Assembly (NCBI RefSeq): GCF_003403315.2
Contig: NZ_CP048407.1
Location: 2,666,001 to 2,730,000, forward strand
Direction: 5' to 3'
Length of the DNA: 64,000 nucleotides
From: Thermaerobacter sp. PB12/4term
GTDB lineage: Bacteria > Bacillota > Sulfobacillia > Thermaerobacterales > Thermaerobacteraceae
Under the pieces are notes generated by a model that made no database searches, was not told the origin of the DNA, and was given only the letters and a program-made list of their open reading frames with translations. Position numbers and translations under genes: made by a program. Position 1 is the stretch's first letter. Each line of letters starts with the position of its first letter. Below are positions 8,176 through 20,110 of this stretch, piece after piece.

Positions 8176-9470
8176 CGCTGGGCGCCTCCCCGCGGCCGGC
8201 GGCCGGGGGCCGGTTCCACCGGCGCGCCTCGCGCCCCGAGGGCGGGGTCGGCCGGCTGGACGGGCCGGCCCCCGCCGGGCGAACCGGCCGGGCCATGCTC
8301 CGGCGGGACGCGGCGGCCGCCCTGCTCGCCCTGGCGCAGCCACCGGGCCGCCAGGCCGATGGCGCTGGGGCCGAAGCGCCCGCGCACCCGGTCGACGGCC
8401 TCCGCCAGCCTCTGGGCCCGCTGGTCGCCAGGCCAGAGGTGCAGCTGCAGCGGGTCATGGCGGTGGATCAGGCCGCCGGCGGCCACCCCCACCAGCCGCA
8501 GCCAGCGGCCGGCGGGCACGTGCCGCTCCAGCAGCTCCCGGGCCACGGCAAGCAGCTCCCCGTCCCCGCAGATGGGCTGCTCCAGGCTGCGGCTGCGGGT
8601 GATGGTGGTGAAGTCGGCGAAGCGCACCTTGAGGGTCACCTGGGTCGCCCGGTAGCCGTGGCGGCGCAGCCGGCTGCCCAGTTCCTCACAAAGTTCGGCC
8701 AGCACCGGCAGGACCTGCCCCGCCCGCCGGTCCCGGGCCAGGGTGCGCTCCTCGCTGAAGGACCGCACCGGCGCGCCGGCTCCCACCGGGCGCGGATCCC
8801 AGCCCCGCGCCCGCGCCTGCACTTCGGCCACCCGGCTCTTCAGGACGGGATGCAACCGGGCCGGATGGGCCGTGGCGAGCTGGCCCAGGGTCTCGATGCC
8901 CAGGCGGCGCAGGCGGGCGGCCGTCACCGGACCCAGGCCGGGCAGAGCGTCCACCGGCTGGGGAGCCAGCCACCGCTCCACCGCGTCCGGCGGCACCACC
9001 AAAAGCCCGTCGGGCTTGGCCATCTGGCATGCCATCTTGGCCACCAGCCGGTTGGGCCCCACGCCCACGGTCATGGCCAGCCCCACCTCCCGCCGCACGG
9101 CCTCCCGCAGCCGGTGCGCGGTCGCCGGGCCGTCGCCCCGCACCTCCAGGTACGCCTCGTCGATGGACACCGGCTCGAGCACCGGGCTCTCCCGGGCCAG
9201 GATCGCCATGACCCGGCGGGACACTTCCTCATACCGTTCCCGGCGCACGGGGAGGAACACGGCCTGGGGGCACAGGCGGCGCGCCTGGGCCAGGGGCATG
9301 GCGGAGCGCACCCCGAAGGCCCGGGCTTCGTAGGAGCAGGTGGCCACCACGCCACGGGACGCGGGATCGCCGCCCACGACCACCGGGCGGCCCGCAAGCT
9401 CGGGCCGGTCCAGCTGCTCCACGGCGGCAAAGAAGGCATCCAGATCGCAATGGAGGACCCAGCGGTCCAT
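8172..9470 (-). CDS. dinB: DNA polymerase IV (Y family)
   Basis: Translesion DNA polymerase of 432 residues. Visible hallmarks are CDLDAFFAAVEQ at the N-terminus (first metal-binding Asp), SYEARAFGVRSAM, and SIDEAYLEV around 105 carrying the catalytic acidic pair. Helix-hairpin-helix and little-finger regions follow, with LPGLGPVTAARL and a C-terminal domain of normal size. The last ~50 residues are Gly/Pro/Arg-rich. The ATG at 9470 is preceded by GAGGA. It is cotranscribed with the downstream DUF2179 gene. No LexA-like operator was recognised. Confidence 0.93.
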   Translation of the reverse strand: MDRWVLHCDLDAFFAAVEQLDRPELAGRPVVVGGDPASRGVVATCSYEARAFGVRSAMPLAQARRLCPQAVFLPVRRERYEEVSRRVMAILARESPVLEPVSIDEAYLEVRGDGPATAHRLREAVRREVGLAMTVGVGPNRLVAKMACQMAKPDGLLVVPPDAVERWLAPQPVDALPGLGPVTAARLRRLGIETLGQLATAHPARLHPVLKSRVAEVQARARGWDPRPVGAGAPVRSFSEERTLARDRRAGQVLPVLAELCEELGSRLRRHGYRATQVTLKVRFADFTTITRSRSLEQPICGDGELLAVARELLERHVPAGRWLRLVGVAAGGLIHRHDPLQLHLWPGDQRAQRLAEAVDRVRGRFGPSAIGLAARWLRQGEQGGRRVPPEHGPAGSPGGGRPVQPADPALGARGAPVEPAPGRRPRGGAQR

Positions 9471-9673
9471 CAGGTTCCTCCTCGGACAAACCGGCCCGCG
9501 CCCGCCCGGCCCGGGCCGGGCGGGCATGCCACCGCAGCCCGGCCATCGGCGGCCGGGCCACGCCACGACGGTGCCACCGGGCCGCAGCCAGCCGGCGCCG
9601 CGCGCCGGCTTCCGCCCACAAGCACGCCGGCGCCCCGGGCGGCCGGGATCACCGGCCACCCGGGGCGCCCCGG

Positions 9674-10021
9674 TGGAGGTGCGGGGATTTGCACCCCGGT
9701 CCGCCGGCGGGCCAGCCGGAGCCTCTACGAGCGTAGCCCCTGGATGGGTCTCGCCCTCCCGTCCCCCAGGGGCAGGGTCCGGGACGGGCCAGCCCGCTTG
9801 GATCTCACCGCCCGCCCCGCGGGCCGGGCAGGCGGCCAGCCTGCTGCATGAAACCGCGCCCGCCCCGCAGGCAGGGGCTCACGCGGCTTGGCCGCTAGCG
9901 ATTAAGCAGCCAGAGCGAGCTCTTCGTTGGCACTTATTGGCCGTTCCGCTGTTTAACGAGGGGCGGAACCTCGGCTCGCTTCTCCAACCCACCCTACCGG
10001 CGTCGAATCTAAATCACCCCC
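9674..10021 (-). ncRNA. ssrA: Transfer-messenger RNA (tmRNA)
   Basis: About 348 bases. The 5' end GGGGGTG pairs with the 3' end CACCTCC (one G-T pair), and the tRNA-like 3' part has GGGGTGCAAATCCCC. The tag frame at 9931-9902 encodes ANEELALAA followed by TAA, a classic Firmicute-like proteolysis tag. CCA is not fully encoded (CCG follows the discriminator A). It works with SmpB, encoded 263 bases upstream, to release stalled ribosomes. Confidence 0.95.
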
Positions 10022-10127
10022 GCAGGATGCCGTAGCCCGCCGCGCCGCTGCGGCCCGTCCGGCCGCAGCCGGCCCGCCGTTCCCCGGGGCCGGCTCGCGG
10101 GCCGGCGGGCATACGACGGCTAGCTAC

Positions 10128-10133
10128 ATTATA
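10128..10133 (-). promoter_or_regulatory. Probable -10 of the tmRNA promoter
   Basis: The minus strand has TATAAT about 107 bases upstream of the mature tmRNA 5' end. Immediately before it is a duplicated word, TTGCGC-TA-TTGCGC. No well-spaced -35 was found, although TTGCGC is the -35 word of two tRNA promoters in this window. A long processed leader would result. Confidence 0.5.
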
Positions 10134-10284
10134 GCGCAATAGCGCAACGGTTTAGGCGGCGCTTGGGGCCGGCTGCCATTGTAGCGTAGCGGCCGTCCCC
10201 ACGCAGCGGTCACGCCGGCCCGGCTCCCGGCCCGCACCACCGGCGGCAGTGCCACCGCCGGTCCGCCCCCGTCCCGGCCCCCGC

Positions 10285-10752
10285 TCACCGGCGGGCGCGC
10301 AGGGCCTGGGCGATCCGCCGCTGGGCTTCCCGCTGGGCAATGGTGGCCCGCTTGTCGTAGCTCTTCTTGCCCCGGGCCAGGGCCAGTTCGACCTTCGCCC
10401 AGCCGCCCTTGAGGTACAGCTTGAGTGGTACCAGAGTGTAGCCCCGCTCCCGCACCCGGCCCGCCAGGTAATCGATTTCCCGGCGGTGCAGCAGGAGCTT
10501 GCGCGGCCGGTCCGGCTCGTGGTTGAACCGGTTGCCGTGCTCGTAGGGCGCGATGTGGACGCCGTAAAGCCACACCTCGCCCCGCTCCACCCGGGCGTGG
10601 CTGTCCCGCAGGTTGACCCGGCCCGCGCGGATGGACTTGATCTCGGTACCGGTCAGCACCAGCCCCGCCTCGAAGGTCTCGTCGACAAAGTAGTCATGGC
10701 GCGCCTTGCGATTTTCGGCCACCAGGCGCACTCCGTCGCCCCGTGCCGCCAT
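10285..10752 (-). CDS. smpB: SsrA-binding protein SmpB
   Basis: Binds the tRNA-like domain of tmRNA and places it in the ribosomal A site during trans-translation. The 155-residue protein has the family landmarks [35 protein letters not shown]-like text (here [11 protein letters not shown]), LHRREI and the basic C-terminal GKKSYDKR. The ATG at 10752 follows a GAGGAG site. The start lies inside the 3' end of rnr (59-base overlap), and the tmRNA gene follows on the same strand, so all three partners are clustered. Confidence 0.95.
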   Translation of the reverse strand: MAARGDGVRLVAENRKARHDYFVDETFEAGLVLTGTEIKSIRAGRVNLRDSHARVERGEVWLYGVHIAPYEHGNRFNHEPDRPRKLLLHRREIDYLAGRVRERGYTLVPLKLYLKGGWAKVELALARGKKSYDKRATIAQREAQRRIAQALRARR

Positions 10753-13285
10753 GGGCTCTCCTCTCCCGGCCCTTGCCGCTGTTGCTCCGGGCCGCGGCCG
10801 GCGCCGCCGCCGCGGCGCCGCGGGCCGCGTTCTTCCCTCGCTCAGCCTGGGTGGTCGCGGTGCCGCCCCTCCGGCGCCCGGCGCGCGCCGGCCGGCCGGC
10901 ATAGTCCTCCAGCTCGCCGGCCAGCTCCGCCAGCACCAGGTCGATGGTGCGGGTCTCCGGATGGACCCCGGCCACCACCACCTCCACCTCGTCGCCCAGG
11001 CGGAAGGTGCGGCGGGTGCGCTCGCCCACCAGGCTGTAGAGCTTCTCCTCGTAGTGATAATAGTCGTCGGTCAGCGTGCTGACATGGACGAGCCCTTCCA
11101 CCAGGTTCGGCAGGGTGACGAACAAGCCGAAGGAGGTGACCCCCGAGATGATGCCCCGGTAGGTCTCCCCCACCTTGTCCGCCATGAACTGGACCTTCTT
11201 CAGGTCGACGCTCTCCCGCTCGGCCTCCTCGGCCACCCGCTCCTGCTGGGAGCAGTGGTCGGCGATCTCGGGCAGGAGGGCCTCCAGCTGGTCGACCCTG
11301 GCCGCAGGCAGCGTGCCCCGCGCCACCAGCTCCTTCACGATGCGGTGCACCACCAGGTCGGGATAGCGCCGGATGGGCGAGGTGAAGTGGCAGTAGAACC
11401 GGGCCGCCAACCCGAAGTGGCCCAGGGCCTCGGTGGCGTAGCGGGCCCGCTTCATGGTGCGCAGCACCACGGCATTGACCAGGTATTCCTCGGGGCGGCC
11501 TTCCACCTGCTTGAGCACCTGCTGGAAGAGCCGCGGGTGCAGCTTGCGCCGGGGCGGCAGGTGATAGCCCAGGATGGTGAGGAAGGCAGCCAGTTCCTCC
11601 ACCTCGTCGGGGTCGGGCTCCTCGTGGACCCGGTAGAGGAAGGGCGCCTGCCGCCAGTGACAGTGCTCCGCCACCGTCTCGTTGGCGGCGATCATGAACT
11701 CCTCGATGATCCGGGTGGCCACGGTGCGCTCCCGGCGCAGAAGCTCCCGGGGCATGCCCTGCTCGTCCAGGACCACCTTGACTTCGGCGATGTCGAAGTC
11801 GATGCTGCCCCGCCGCTCCCGGCGCGCCGCCAGCCGGGCCGAGAGTCGCGCCATGTCTTCCAGCATGGGCAGCACGTCGGCGTGCTGCTCCCGCAGCGCC
11901 CGCACCTCGGGGTCGGCGGAATCCCCCTCCAGCATCCGCTGCACGCCCTCATAGGTCAGCCGGTGACGGGTGCGGATGACGCTGGGGAAGATCTCGTACC
12001 CAACCCGCCGCCCCTGGGCGTCGAAGTCCATCAGCACCGTGACGGTCAGCCGGTCGACCCGCGGGTTCAGGCTGCAGATGCCGTTGGAAAGACGGGGCGG
12101 CAGCATGGGCACCACCCGGTCCACCAGGTAGACGCTGGTGGCCCGGCGGCGCGCCTCCAGGTCCAGCGGGCTGCCCTCGGGGACGTAGTGGGACACGTCG
12201 GCGATGTGGACGCCCAGCCGCCAGACCGCCTCGCCCCCCTCGGGCAACCGCTCCAGAGAGACGGCGTCGTCCAGGTCCTTGGCGTCGGCGCCGTCGATGG
12301 TGACGATCAGCCAGTCGCGCAGGTCGCGCCGGCCCCGGCGGTCGCGGGCGGTGACCTTCTCCGGCACCTGCTCCGCCTGGGCCAGGGCCGCCGGCGGGAA
12401 GTCGACCCGCAGGCCCGCCTTGGCGACGATGGCCGCCACGTCGACGCCCGGCGCATCGGCCGGGCCCAGCACCCGCACCACCCGGCCTTCGGGGCCGCGC
12501 CGCTTCTCCGGCCAGCGGGTGATCTCCACCACCACCATGTCGCCGGCCCGCGCGCCGCCCAGCTGGCCCTGGGGGATGAAGACGTCCCAGAACAGCCGCT
12601 GGTCCACGGGGGTGACAAAGCCGTAGCCTGCCTCGTCCCCGCGCCACTCCAGGCGGCCCACCAGCTCGCGGTTGGCCCGCTCCAGGATCCGGATGACCTC
12701 GCCCTCGGCCTTGCGCCCGCCCCGGGCGCGGCCCACCAGCCGCACCACCACCCGGTCCCGGTGCATGGCCCCGTTGAGGTTCTCCGCCGGGATGAAGACG
12801 TCATCCCCGTCGGGCTGGATGAGGAAGGCGTAGCCTTTGGGGTGTCCCTGTAGCACGCCCACGGCCAGGTTCATCCGCTCGGGGACGCCGTAGCGCCGGG
12901 TGCGGGTGCGGACAACCCGGCCCCCGGCCTCCAGCCGCTCCAGGGCGGCGCGGAAGGCGGCATCCGCCTCGGGATCTTCCACGCCCATGGCCGCGGCCAG
13001 CTGGCCTGCCGTCAGGGGGCGGTAGGCCTTTTCCCGCATGAAGGCGACGATGCGCTCTTCCCAGCGGGCCACCGCCGCCGGGGCGGCCGAGGGCGCACCG
13101 GCGGCCGCGGTGGCACCGGCGGCCGGCGCGCCCGCAGGCCCAGGCGCTTCCCCGGCGGCAGCCCGCTCGGGCTGCTCTTGGCCGGCGCCGGCCGCCGAGC
13201 CGGCCGGGGCTCGTTCGTCCCGGCCGGCAGCCTCGGCCGCGGGGCCGGTGGTGGTCTCGCCCTGCTTCCTTCTCCGCCTTGCCAA
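10694..13285 (-). CDS. rnr: Ribonuclease R
   Basis: 3'-to-5' exoribonuclease that degrades structured RNA and, with tmRNA-SmpB, non-stop mRNA. From the TTG at 13285 (GGGAGG nine bases upstream) it has 863 residues. In order: ~75 residues of Ala/Gly/Pro-rich linker, an N-terminal helix-turn-helix, cold-shock domains (PKGYAFL, YGFVTP), the RNB catalytic domain with [14 protein letters not shown] carrying the metal-binding aspartates, an S1 domain ([15 protein letters not shown]), and a basic Ala/Arg-rich tail. The tail overlaps smpB by 59 bases. A frame extends further upstream without family likeness. Confidence 0.94.
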   Translation of the reverse strand: MARRRRKQGETTTGPAAEAAGRDERAPAGSAAGAGQEQPERAAAGEAPGPAGAPAAGATAAAGAPSAAPAAVARWEERIVAFMREKAYRPLTAGQLAAAMGVEDPEADAAFRAALERLEAGGRVVRTRTRRYGVPERMNLAVGVLQGHPKGYAFLIQPDGDDVFIPAENLNGAMHRDRVVVRLVGRARGGRKAEGEVIRILERANRELVGRLEWRGDEAGYGFVTPVDQRLFWDVFIPQGQLGGARAGDMVVVEITRWPEKRRGPEGRVVRVLGPADAPGVDVAAIVAKAGLRVDFPPAALAQAEQVPEKVTARDRRGRRDLRDWLIVTIDGADAKDLDDAVSLERLPEGGEAVWRLGVHIADVSHYVPEGSPLDLEARRRATSVYLVDRVVPMLPPRLSNGICSLNPRVDRLTVTVLMDFDAQGRRVGYEIFPSVIRTRHRLTYEGVQRMLEGDSADPEVRALREQHADVLPMLEDMARLSARLAARRERRGSIDFDIAEVKVVLDEQGMPRELLRRERTVATRIIEEFMIAANETVAEHCHWRQAPFLYRVHEEPDPDEVEELAAFLTILGYHLPPRRKLHPRLFQQVLKQVEGRPEEYLVNAVVLRTMKRARYATEALGHFGLAARFYCHFTSPIRRYPDLVVHRIVKELVARGTLPAARVDQLEALLPEIADHCSQQERVAEEAERESVDLKKVQFMADKVGETYRGIISGVTSFGLFVTLPNLVEGLVHVSTLTDDYYHYEEKLYSLVGERTRRTFRLGDEVEVVVAGVHPETRTIDLVLAELAGELEDYAGRPARAGRRRGGTATTQAERGKNAARGAAAAAPAAARSNSGKGRERRAHGGTGRRSAPGGRKSQGAP

Positions 13286-13412
13286 AGTACGGTCCCTCCC
13301 GGGCCCGGGAACGGCCCGGGACCCGCAGTCCGGCAGGCGCCGGTCCCCCGGGGGACCGGGCCGGGGCCGGCTGGCCCGGCCCTGGCACGCCCTGCCTGTC
13401 CCCATGATACAC

Positions 13413-13430
13413 GGCCGGCGGCCGCCGGCC
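13413..13430. terminator. GC palindrome between hppA and rnr
   Basis: An 18-base perfect palindrome, GGCCGGCGG followed by its complement, lies 29 bases after the hppA stop and upstream of rnr. It can fold into a 7-bp stem with a 4-base loop. No T-tract follows. It may end hppA transcription or be part of the rnr control region. Confidence 0.35.
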
Positions 13431-13458
13431 TACGCCCGCCGGGCTGCGGTCCTGGCGC

Positions 13459-15552
13459 CTAGCCGCCCAGCCGCAGGAAGAGGGGCGCGAAGACCAGGGC
13501 CACCACGGACATCAGCTTGATCAGGATGTTCAGGGACGGGCCCGCCGTGTCCTTGAAGGGGTCGCCCACGGTGTCACCCACCACCGCCGCCCGGTGGGGG
13601 TCGGAGCCCTTGCCTCCCAGGGCGCCCCCCTCGATGAACTTCTTGGCGTTGTCCCAGGCGCCGCCCGCGTTGGCCATGAAGATGGCCACCAGCACGCCGG
13701 TCACCATGGCCCCCGCCAGGAGGCCGCCCACCGCCTCGGGCCCCAGGATCAGGCCCACGGCCAGGGGCGCGGCCACCGCCAGCAGGCCCGGCAGCACCAT
13801 CTGGGCCAGGGCCGAACGGGTGCTGATGTCCACGCAGCGGGCGTAATCGGGCCGCTCCTGCCCCGTTAGGATGCCCGGCTTCTGGCGGAACTGGCGCCGG
13901 ACCTCCTCGATCATGGCAAAGGCCGCCCGGCCCACGGCCTCGACGGCCAGGGCGGAGAACAGCATGGGCAGCATGCCGCCCACCAGGGCGCCGGCAATCA
14001 CTCGCGGGTCCAGCAGGTCGATGGCGCCCAGCCCCGTGGTGGTGGCGTAAGCGGAGAAGAGCCCCAGGGCCGTCAGGGCGGCGGAACCGATGGCAAAGCC
14101 CTTCCCCATGGCGGCGGTGGTGTTGCCCACGGCGTCCAGCCGGTCGGTGACGGCCCGCACCTCTGCCGGCAGGCCGGCCATCTGGGCGATGCCGCCGGCG
14201 TTGTCGGCGATGGGGCCGTAGGCGTCAACGGCTACGGTGATGCCCGTGGTCGCCAGCATGCCCACGGCGGCCACGGCGATGCCGTACAGGCCGGCGTAGT
14301 GGTGGGCCACCAGGGTGGCCACGCCCACCATCAGGACGGGCAGGGCGGTGCTCTTCATGCCCACCGCCAGGCCGGCCAGGATGTTGGTGGCGGTGCCGGT
14401 GGCGGAAGAACGGGCCACCTGCTGCACCGGCGGCCGGTCGCCGGACGTGTAGTACTCCGTCACCAGGCCGATGAGGACGCCGGCCAGCAGGCCGGCCACC
14501 ATGGCCGCCGCCGCCCGGGGCAGCCCGAGCCAGCCCGCCGCCAGACCCCCGCCTGCCGCCAGCAAGAAGGCCGCGGCCAGGGTACCCCGGCGCAGGGCGG
14601 CGGCAGGATCGCCACCCGCCCCGGCCCGGGTGATGGCGATGCCCAGCAGGGAGGCCACCACGCCGACGGCGGCCAGCACCAGGGGAAAGAGCACCTGGGC
14701 CGGCCCGGCTGCCGCAGCGCCCGCCAGCGGCCCCGCGCCGCCGCTTCCGGCCAGCCCCCCGGCGGCCCCGCCGGCTGCCGCCCCCCCGGCCGCCGCCACC
14801 ACCACGGCCGCCACCACCGACCCCACGTAGGATTCGAAGAGGTCTGCCCCCATGCCGGCCACGTCGCCCACGTTGTCGCCCACGTTGTCGGCGATCACCG
14901 CAGGATTGCGCGGGTCGTCCTCCGGGATCCCGGCCTCCAGCTTGCCCACCAGGTCCGCGCCCATGTCGGCCGCCTTGGTGTAGATGCCCCCGCCGACCCG
15001 GGCGAAGAGGGCAACGGAACTGGCGCCCATGGCAAAGCCGTTGAGGACCGCCAGGGTCGCCGGCCGGGCCGGGTCGACCCACGCCAGGTACAGGACGCCC
15101 AGGCCCAGCAGGCCCAGGCCCACCACCGCCAGCCCCATCACCGCCCCGCCGCTGAAGGCCACGGCCAGGCCCGCCGGCAACCCACCCTGCTGGGCCATCC
15201 GGGCGGTGCGCACGTTGGCGGTGGTAGCGACCCGCATGCCCCCAAAGCCGGCCGCCAGGGATGCCGTGGCCCCGATCAAGTAGGCAGCGGCCGCCGCCGG
15301 GCCGAAGCCGGCGCCCGGTGCCCAGCGACCGGCCACCGCCAGCACGCCCGCCATCACCAGCACGAAGGCCACCAGCGCCCGGTATTCCCGGGCCAGGAAG
15401 GCCATGGCCCCCTCCTGGATGGCCCGGGCCACCTCGACCATCTTGCCCTCGCCGGCGTCGACCCGCGCCACCGAGCGGGCCAGGGACACGGCCACCACCA
15501 GCGCCAGGAGGCCGACGGCCGGGACCAGCAGGGCCAGTTCCCGCTCCACCAC
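13459..15552 (-). CDS. hppA: Membrane-bound, ion-pumping pyrophosphatase
   Basis: Couples pyrophosphate hydrolysis to H+ or Na+ export across the cytoplasmic membrane. The 697-residue protein is mostly transmembrane (about 15-16 helices). The substrate region has [18 protein letters not shown], then an [22 protein letters not shown] stretch; acidic Mg-PPi motifs recur near the C-terminus ([11 protein letters not shown]). The motif [10 protein letters not shown] carries Ala where K+-independent enzymes have Lys, which predicts the K+-dependent subclass; Na+ versus H+ cannot be decided by eye. The GTG at 15552 follows GGAGGGG. It lies downstream of secG and the glycolysis genes. Confidence 0.93.
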   Translation of the reverse strand: MVERELALLVPAVGLLALVVAVSLARSVARVDAGEGKMVEVARAIQEGAMAFLAREYRALVAFVLVMAGVLAVAGRWAPGAGFGPAAAAAYLIGATASLAAGFGGMRVATTANVRTARMAQQGGLPAGLAVAFSGGAVMGLAVVGLGLLGLGVLYLAWVDPARPATLAVLNGFAMGASSVALFARVGGGIYTKAADMGADLVGKLEAGIPEDDPRNPAVIADNVGDNVGDVAGMGADLFESYVGSVVAAVVVAAAGGAAAGGAAGGLAGSGGAGPLAGAAAAGPAQVLFPLVLAAVGVVASLLGIAITRAGAGGDPAAALRRGTLAAAFLLAAGGGLAAGWLGLPRAAAAMVAGLLAGVLIGLVTEYYTSGDRPPVQQVARSSATGTATNILAGLAVGMKSTALPVLMVGVATLVAHHYAGLYGIAVAAVGMLATTGITVAVDAYGPIADNAGGIAQMAGLPAEVRAVTDRLDAVGNTTAAMGKGFAIGSAALTALGLFSAYATTTGLGAIDLLDPRVIAGALVGGMLPMLFSALAVEAVGRAAFAMIEEVRRQFRQKPGILTGQERPDYARCVDISTRSALAQMVLPGLLAVAAPLAVGLILGPEAVGGLLAGAMVTGVLVAIFMANAGGAWDNAKKFIEGGALGGKGSDPHRAAVVGDTVGDPFKDTAGPSLNILIKLMSVVALVFAPLFLRLGG

Positions 15553-15925
15553 GGCATGACCCCTCCCTCGGTCGCCCGCGGTCCGGGGACCCGCCCCCGC
15601 GGGCTCCTGGGAAGTCCTATGCCGGTGGGCGGCTTGTCATCCCGGCCGCCGGGACCGGAGGGGGCCGAACCAAGGGACCCGGGAGAAGGGGGACCGGAGG
15701 AAAGGGGGAAGAACGCAGCGGCCCGCATCCTCTGGGGATGCGGGCCCCGTGGTCGAGACTCGGCGCCGGCCCCTGCGGCCCTCCCGGCGGCCCAGGCCGT
15801 GCCCCGGCTGGCAGGTCCGGCCGCGGCGTAGCCGCGGCGGCCCATTCCCGGCGGCCTATCCCCCGGCGGTGGGGCCCCCGGCGCTGCGGTCCCCGGCCGG
15901 CAGGGATCCCTGCGCCGCCAGCAGC
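15553..15925. other. 373-base gap between secG and hppA
   Basis: No gene is supported. It contains one strong hairpin (15720-15746), described separately, and the purine-rich ribosome site of hppA. The rest is GC-rich with no recognised RNA or promoter. Confidence 0.5.
15720..15746 (-). terminator. Hairpin after secG
   Basis: Perfect 11-bp stem GGCCCGCATCC / GGATGCGGGCC with a 5-base loop, about 180 bases after the secG stop. The flank after the stem on the minus strand (GCTGCGTTCTTCCCC) has few T residues. It could separate secG from hppA transcription. Confidence 0.55.
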
Positions 15926-16162
15926 TCACTTCATGAAATAGCCCAGCACGAAGGAGGTGACGAAGAACACGACGGCCAGGATCACCGTCATGCGGCTGAG
16001 AAAATCGTCCAGCCCCCGCCGCTTGCCGAAGAAGGCCTCGGCCCCGCCGGCGATGGCCCCCGAGAGGCCGGCGCTGCGGCCCGACTGCAAGATGACCGCG
16101 GCAATCAGGCCGATCACCGCCAGGATGTGCAGGATCAGCATCACCGTCTCCAAGGCATCCAC
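15926..16162 (-). CDS. secG: Preprotein translocase subunit SecG
   Basis: Small SecYEG subunit with two transmembrane helices (LILHILAVIGLIAAVIL and VILAVVFFVTSFVLG) separated by a loop with QSGRSAGLSGAIAGGAE, the most conserved part of the family. About 78 residues from the GTG at 16162. An ATG at 16141 has a better-placed GGAG and would give 71 residues; both are plausible. It sits just after eno, as in many Firmicutes. Confidence 0.9.
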   Translation of the reverse strand: MDALETVMLILHILAVIGLIAAVILQSGRSAGLSGAIAGGAEAFFGKRRGLDDFLSRMTVILAVVFFVTSFVLGYFMK

Positions 16163-16264
16163 CCCAATCCCGCCGCCGGCCGCTGCCACCCTGCGGCCGG
16201 CGGTGGCTGTGCGGTGCCATGCTACCACAGCCGGCGGGGACCGGCAACGATGGCGGCCAGAGCC

Positions 16265-17602
<1,338 letters not shown>

Positions 17603-17741
17603 CTACCACTTCCTGGTTGTCGAGGAGTCCCCGGGCGCCCGGGCCGCCGCCCGGGACCGGTGCCCTGGCCCGCCGCGCCGGGCCGGCCCATGGCCATCCC
17701 GCCCCCGCCGGCACCGCCCGCCTCCGGCCGGGGGGGAGCCG

Positions 17742-19286
17742 TTAGCCCCCGACGATCAGGGACCGGCCGGTCATGGCCCCCGGCGGCTCCAGCCCCAGAA
17801 GCTCCAGCAGCGTCGGCGCGGCGTCGGCCAGGATCCCGTCCCGCAGCCGCACGTGCCGGCGCCGCCGGTCGACCAGCACGCAGGGCACGGGGCTGGTGGT
17901 GTGGGCCGTGTGCGGCTCGCCCGTGGCCGGGTCGACCATGATCTCGGCGTTGCCGTGGTCCGCCAGCACCAGGGCGGCCCCGTCCTGGCGGCGGATGGCC
18001 TCCAGCACCCGGCCAAGGCAGCGGTCCACGGTGGCACACGCTTTGATGGCCGCTTCCAGCACGCCCGTGTGCCCCACCATGTCGGGGTTGGCGAAGTTGA
18101 GGACCACGGCGTCGAAGCGGCCGCTGTCGATGGCGGCCACCACCTGCTCCGTCACCTCGGGGGCGCTCATCTCCGGCTTGAGGTCGTAGGTGGCCACCTT
18201 GGGGGAGGGGACCAGCACCCGCTCCTCCCCGGGGAACGGCGTCTCCTCCCGGCCGTTGAAGAAGTAGGTCACGTGGGCGTACTTCTCCGTCTCGGCGATG
18301 CGCAGCTGGGAGAGCCCGGCCCGGGACACCACCTCGCCGAAGGTTTCCTTCAGGTACACCGGCGGGAACGCGGTGGGCAGGGGGAATTCCTCGTCGTATT
18401 CGACCATCTGGGTCAGCGGCACCGGGCCCACCCCCTGGGGCCGGGCAAAGGCGTTGAAGGCCGGATCGGCCAGGGCACGGGCCAGCTGCCGCGCCCGGTC
18501 GGCCCGGAAGTTGAAGAAGACCGTCTCGTCCCGGGCGGTGATCCGGGGCAGGGGCTGCCCATCCTCGCCGGTGATCACCACGGGCTCGATGAACTCGTCG
18601 GTCTGCCCGGCAGCGTAAGCCTGTTCCACCGCCGCCTCGGGCGAGGGGGCGCGGCGGCCCTCCCCCAGCACCAGCGCCCGGTAGGCGCGCTCGGTGCGGT
18701 CCCAGCGCTTGTCCCGGTCCATGGCGAAATAGCGGCCCACCACGGTGGCGATGCGGCCCCCGGCCGCCGCCACCCGCCGCAGGTACTCGGGTGCGCTGGT
18801 GGGCGGCGTGTCCCGGCCGTCGGTGAAGGCGTGGACCACCGTCTCGACCCCCTCCCGCCGGCCCAGTTCCAGCAGGGCCAGCAGGTGCTCCAGGTCGGAG
18901 TGGACCCCGCCGTCGGACACCAGCCCGATCAGGTGGAGCCGGCCGCCCCGCTGCCGGGCCCGCCGCGCCGCTCCCACCAGGGCCTCGTTGGCGAAGAAGG
19001 ACCCGTCGGCGATGGCGCGGCTGATGCGGACGATGTCCTGGTAGACGATGCGCCCGGCCCCCAGGTTGAGGTGGCCCACGTTGGAGTTGCCCATCAGGCC
19101 GCGGGGCAGGCCTACCGCCTCGCCGCTGGCCTCCAGCTGGCTGTGGGGCCAGTGGGCCCAGAGCTCGTCCATCACCGGGGTCTCGGCCAGGGCGACGGCG
19201 TTGTTCTCCCGCTCGGCCCGCAGCCCCCAGCCGTCGAGGATGATCAGGGCCACGGGGCGGGGCCGGTTGATCCCGGCGATGGTCAT
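17742..19286 (-). CDS. gpmI: 2,3-bisphosphoglycerate-independent phosphoglycerate mutase
   Basis: Manganese-dependent mutase interconverting 3- and 2-phosphoglycerate. 514 residues, the normal length. The N-terminus has ALIILDGWGL with a metal-binding Asp; MGNSNVGHLNLGAG holds the catalytic Ser; FTDGRDTPP and LADHGNAEIM carry further metal and substrate residues. The ATG at 19286 overlaps the tpiA stop by 4 bases and follows a GGAGG-type site, so translation is probably coupled to tpiA. Confidence 0.96.
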   Translation of the reverse strand: MTIAGINRPRPVALIILDGWGLRAERENNAVALAETPVMDELWAHWPHSQLEASGEAVGLPRGLMGNSNVGHLNLGAGRIVYQDIVRISRAIADGSFFANEALVGAARRARQRGGRLHLIGLVSDGGVHSDLEHLLALLELGRREGVETVVHAFTDGRDTPPTSAPEYLRRVAAAGGRIATVVGRYFAMDRDKRWDRTERAYRALVLGEGRRAPSPEAAVEQAYAAGQTDEFIEPVVITGEDGQPLPRITARDETVFFNFRADRARQLARALADPAFNAFARPQGVGPVPLTQMVEYDEEFPLPTAFPPVYLKETFGEVVSRAGLSQLRIAETEKYAHVTYFFNGREETPFPGEERVLVPSPKVATYDLKPEMSAPEVTEQVVAAIDSGRFDAVVLNFANPDMVGHTGVLEAAIKACATVDRCLGRVLEAIRRQDGAALVLADHGNAEIMVDPATGEPHTAHTTSPVPCVLVDRRRRHVRLRDGILADAAPTLLELLGLEPPGAMTGRSLIVGG

Positions 19287-20110
19287 GGCCGGCCTCCCTC
19301 CGGGACACCGCCGGTCCGGGCCGCCGCGCCTTCCCGGACCAGCCGGGCGAAGGCCGCCCCGTCCAGGGAGGCGCCGCCCACCAGGGCGCCGTCCACATCG
19401 GGCTGCGCCATGAAGCCGGCGATGTTGTCGGGCTTGACGCTGCCGCCGTACAGCACCCGCACCGCAGCGGCCGCGGCGGGGCCGTGCAGCCGCGCCACCA
19501 GCTGGCGGATGGCCGCTGCCACCGCCTGGGCGTCGCCGGGGGTGGCCGGGGTGCCGCTGCCGATGGCCCACACGGGCTCGTAGGCGATGACCACCTGGGC
19601 GGCCTGGCCCGGCTCGAGGCCCGCCAAGGCGAAGGCCACCTGCCCCAGCACCACCGCCGCCGTGCGGCCCTCCCGGCGCTGGGCGGCATCCTCGCCGACG
19701 CACAGGATCGGGGTGAGCCCGCCCGCCAGGGCCGCTTCCAGCTTGCGCTGGATCAGGGCGTCGGTCTCGCCCAGCAGCTGGCGCCGCTCCGAGTGGCCGA
19801 CGATGACGTAGCGGCAGCCCAGCTCCCGCAGCATGGGGGCCGAGATGGCCCCGGTGAAGGCACCGAACTCGCCCCAGACCAGGTCCTGGGCCCCAAGGGC
19901 GATGGAACTGCCGGCCAGCGCCCGGCCCGCCGCCGCCAGCGAGGTGAAGGGCGGGCAGAGCACCACCTCGGCGGACGGGGTCTGCCCTTCCAGGCCCTGG
20001 CGGACCGCCGCGGCCAGCTCCGCGGCCTCCGCAGGCAGGGTGTGCATCTTCCAGTTGCCGGCCAGCAGGGGCCTGCGCCCCGCCGGCCCGCCGGAGGCCG
20101 CCGGGTTCAT
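19283..20110 (-). CDS. tpiA: Triose-phosphate isomerase
   Basis: Interconverts dihydroxyacetone phosphate and glyceraldehyde 3-phosphate. 275 residues with LLAGNWKMH (catalytic Lys), GHSERRQLLGE (catalytic His region), YEPVWAIGSGTPA (catalytic Glu and flexible loop) and LYGGSVKPDNI (phosphate loop). The ATG at 20110 overlaps the pgk stop by 4 bases; the stop overlaps gpmI by 4 bases. The N-terminus has about 12 extra residues compared with many homologues. Confidence 0.96.
   Translation of the reverse strand: MNPAASGGPAGRRPLLAGNWKMHTLPAEAAELAAAVRQGLEGQTPSAEVVLCPPFTSLAAAGRALAGSSIALGAQDLVWGEFGAFTGAISAPMLRELGCRYVIVGHSERRQLLGETDALIQRKLEAALAGGLTPILCVGEDAAQRREGRTAAVVLGQVAFALAGLEPGQAAQVVIAYEPVWAIGSGTPATPGDAQAVAAAIRQLVARLHGPAAAAAVRVLYGGSVKPDNIAGFMAQPDVDGALVGGASLDGAAFARLVREGAAARTGGVPEGGRP

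Noticed and set aside
10706-12853. 715-residue open frame on the plus strand opposite rnr
   Set aside because: Antisense shadow of the RNase R gene, with composition typical of reversed codons.
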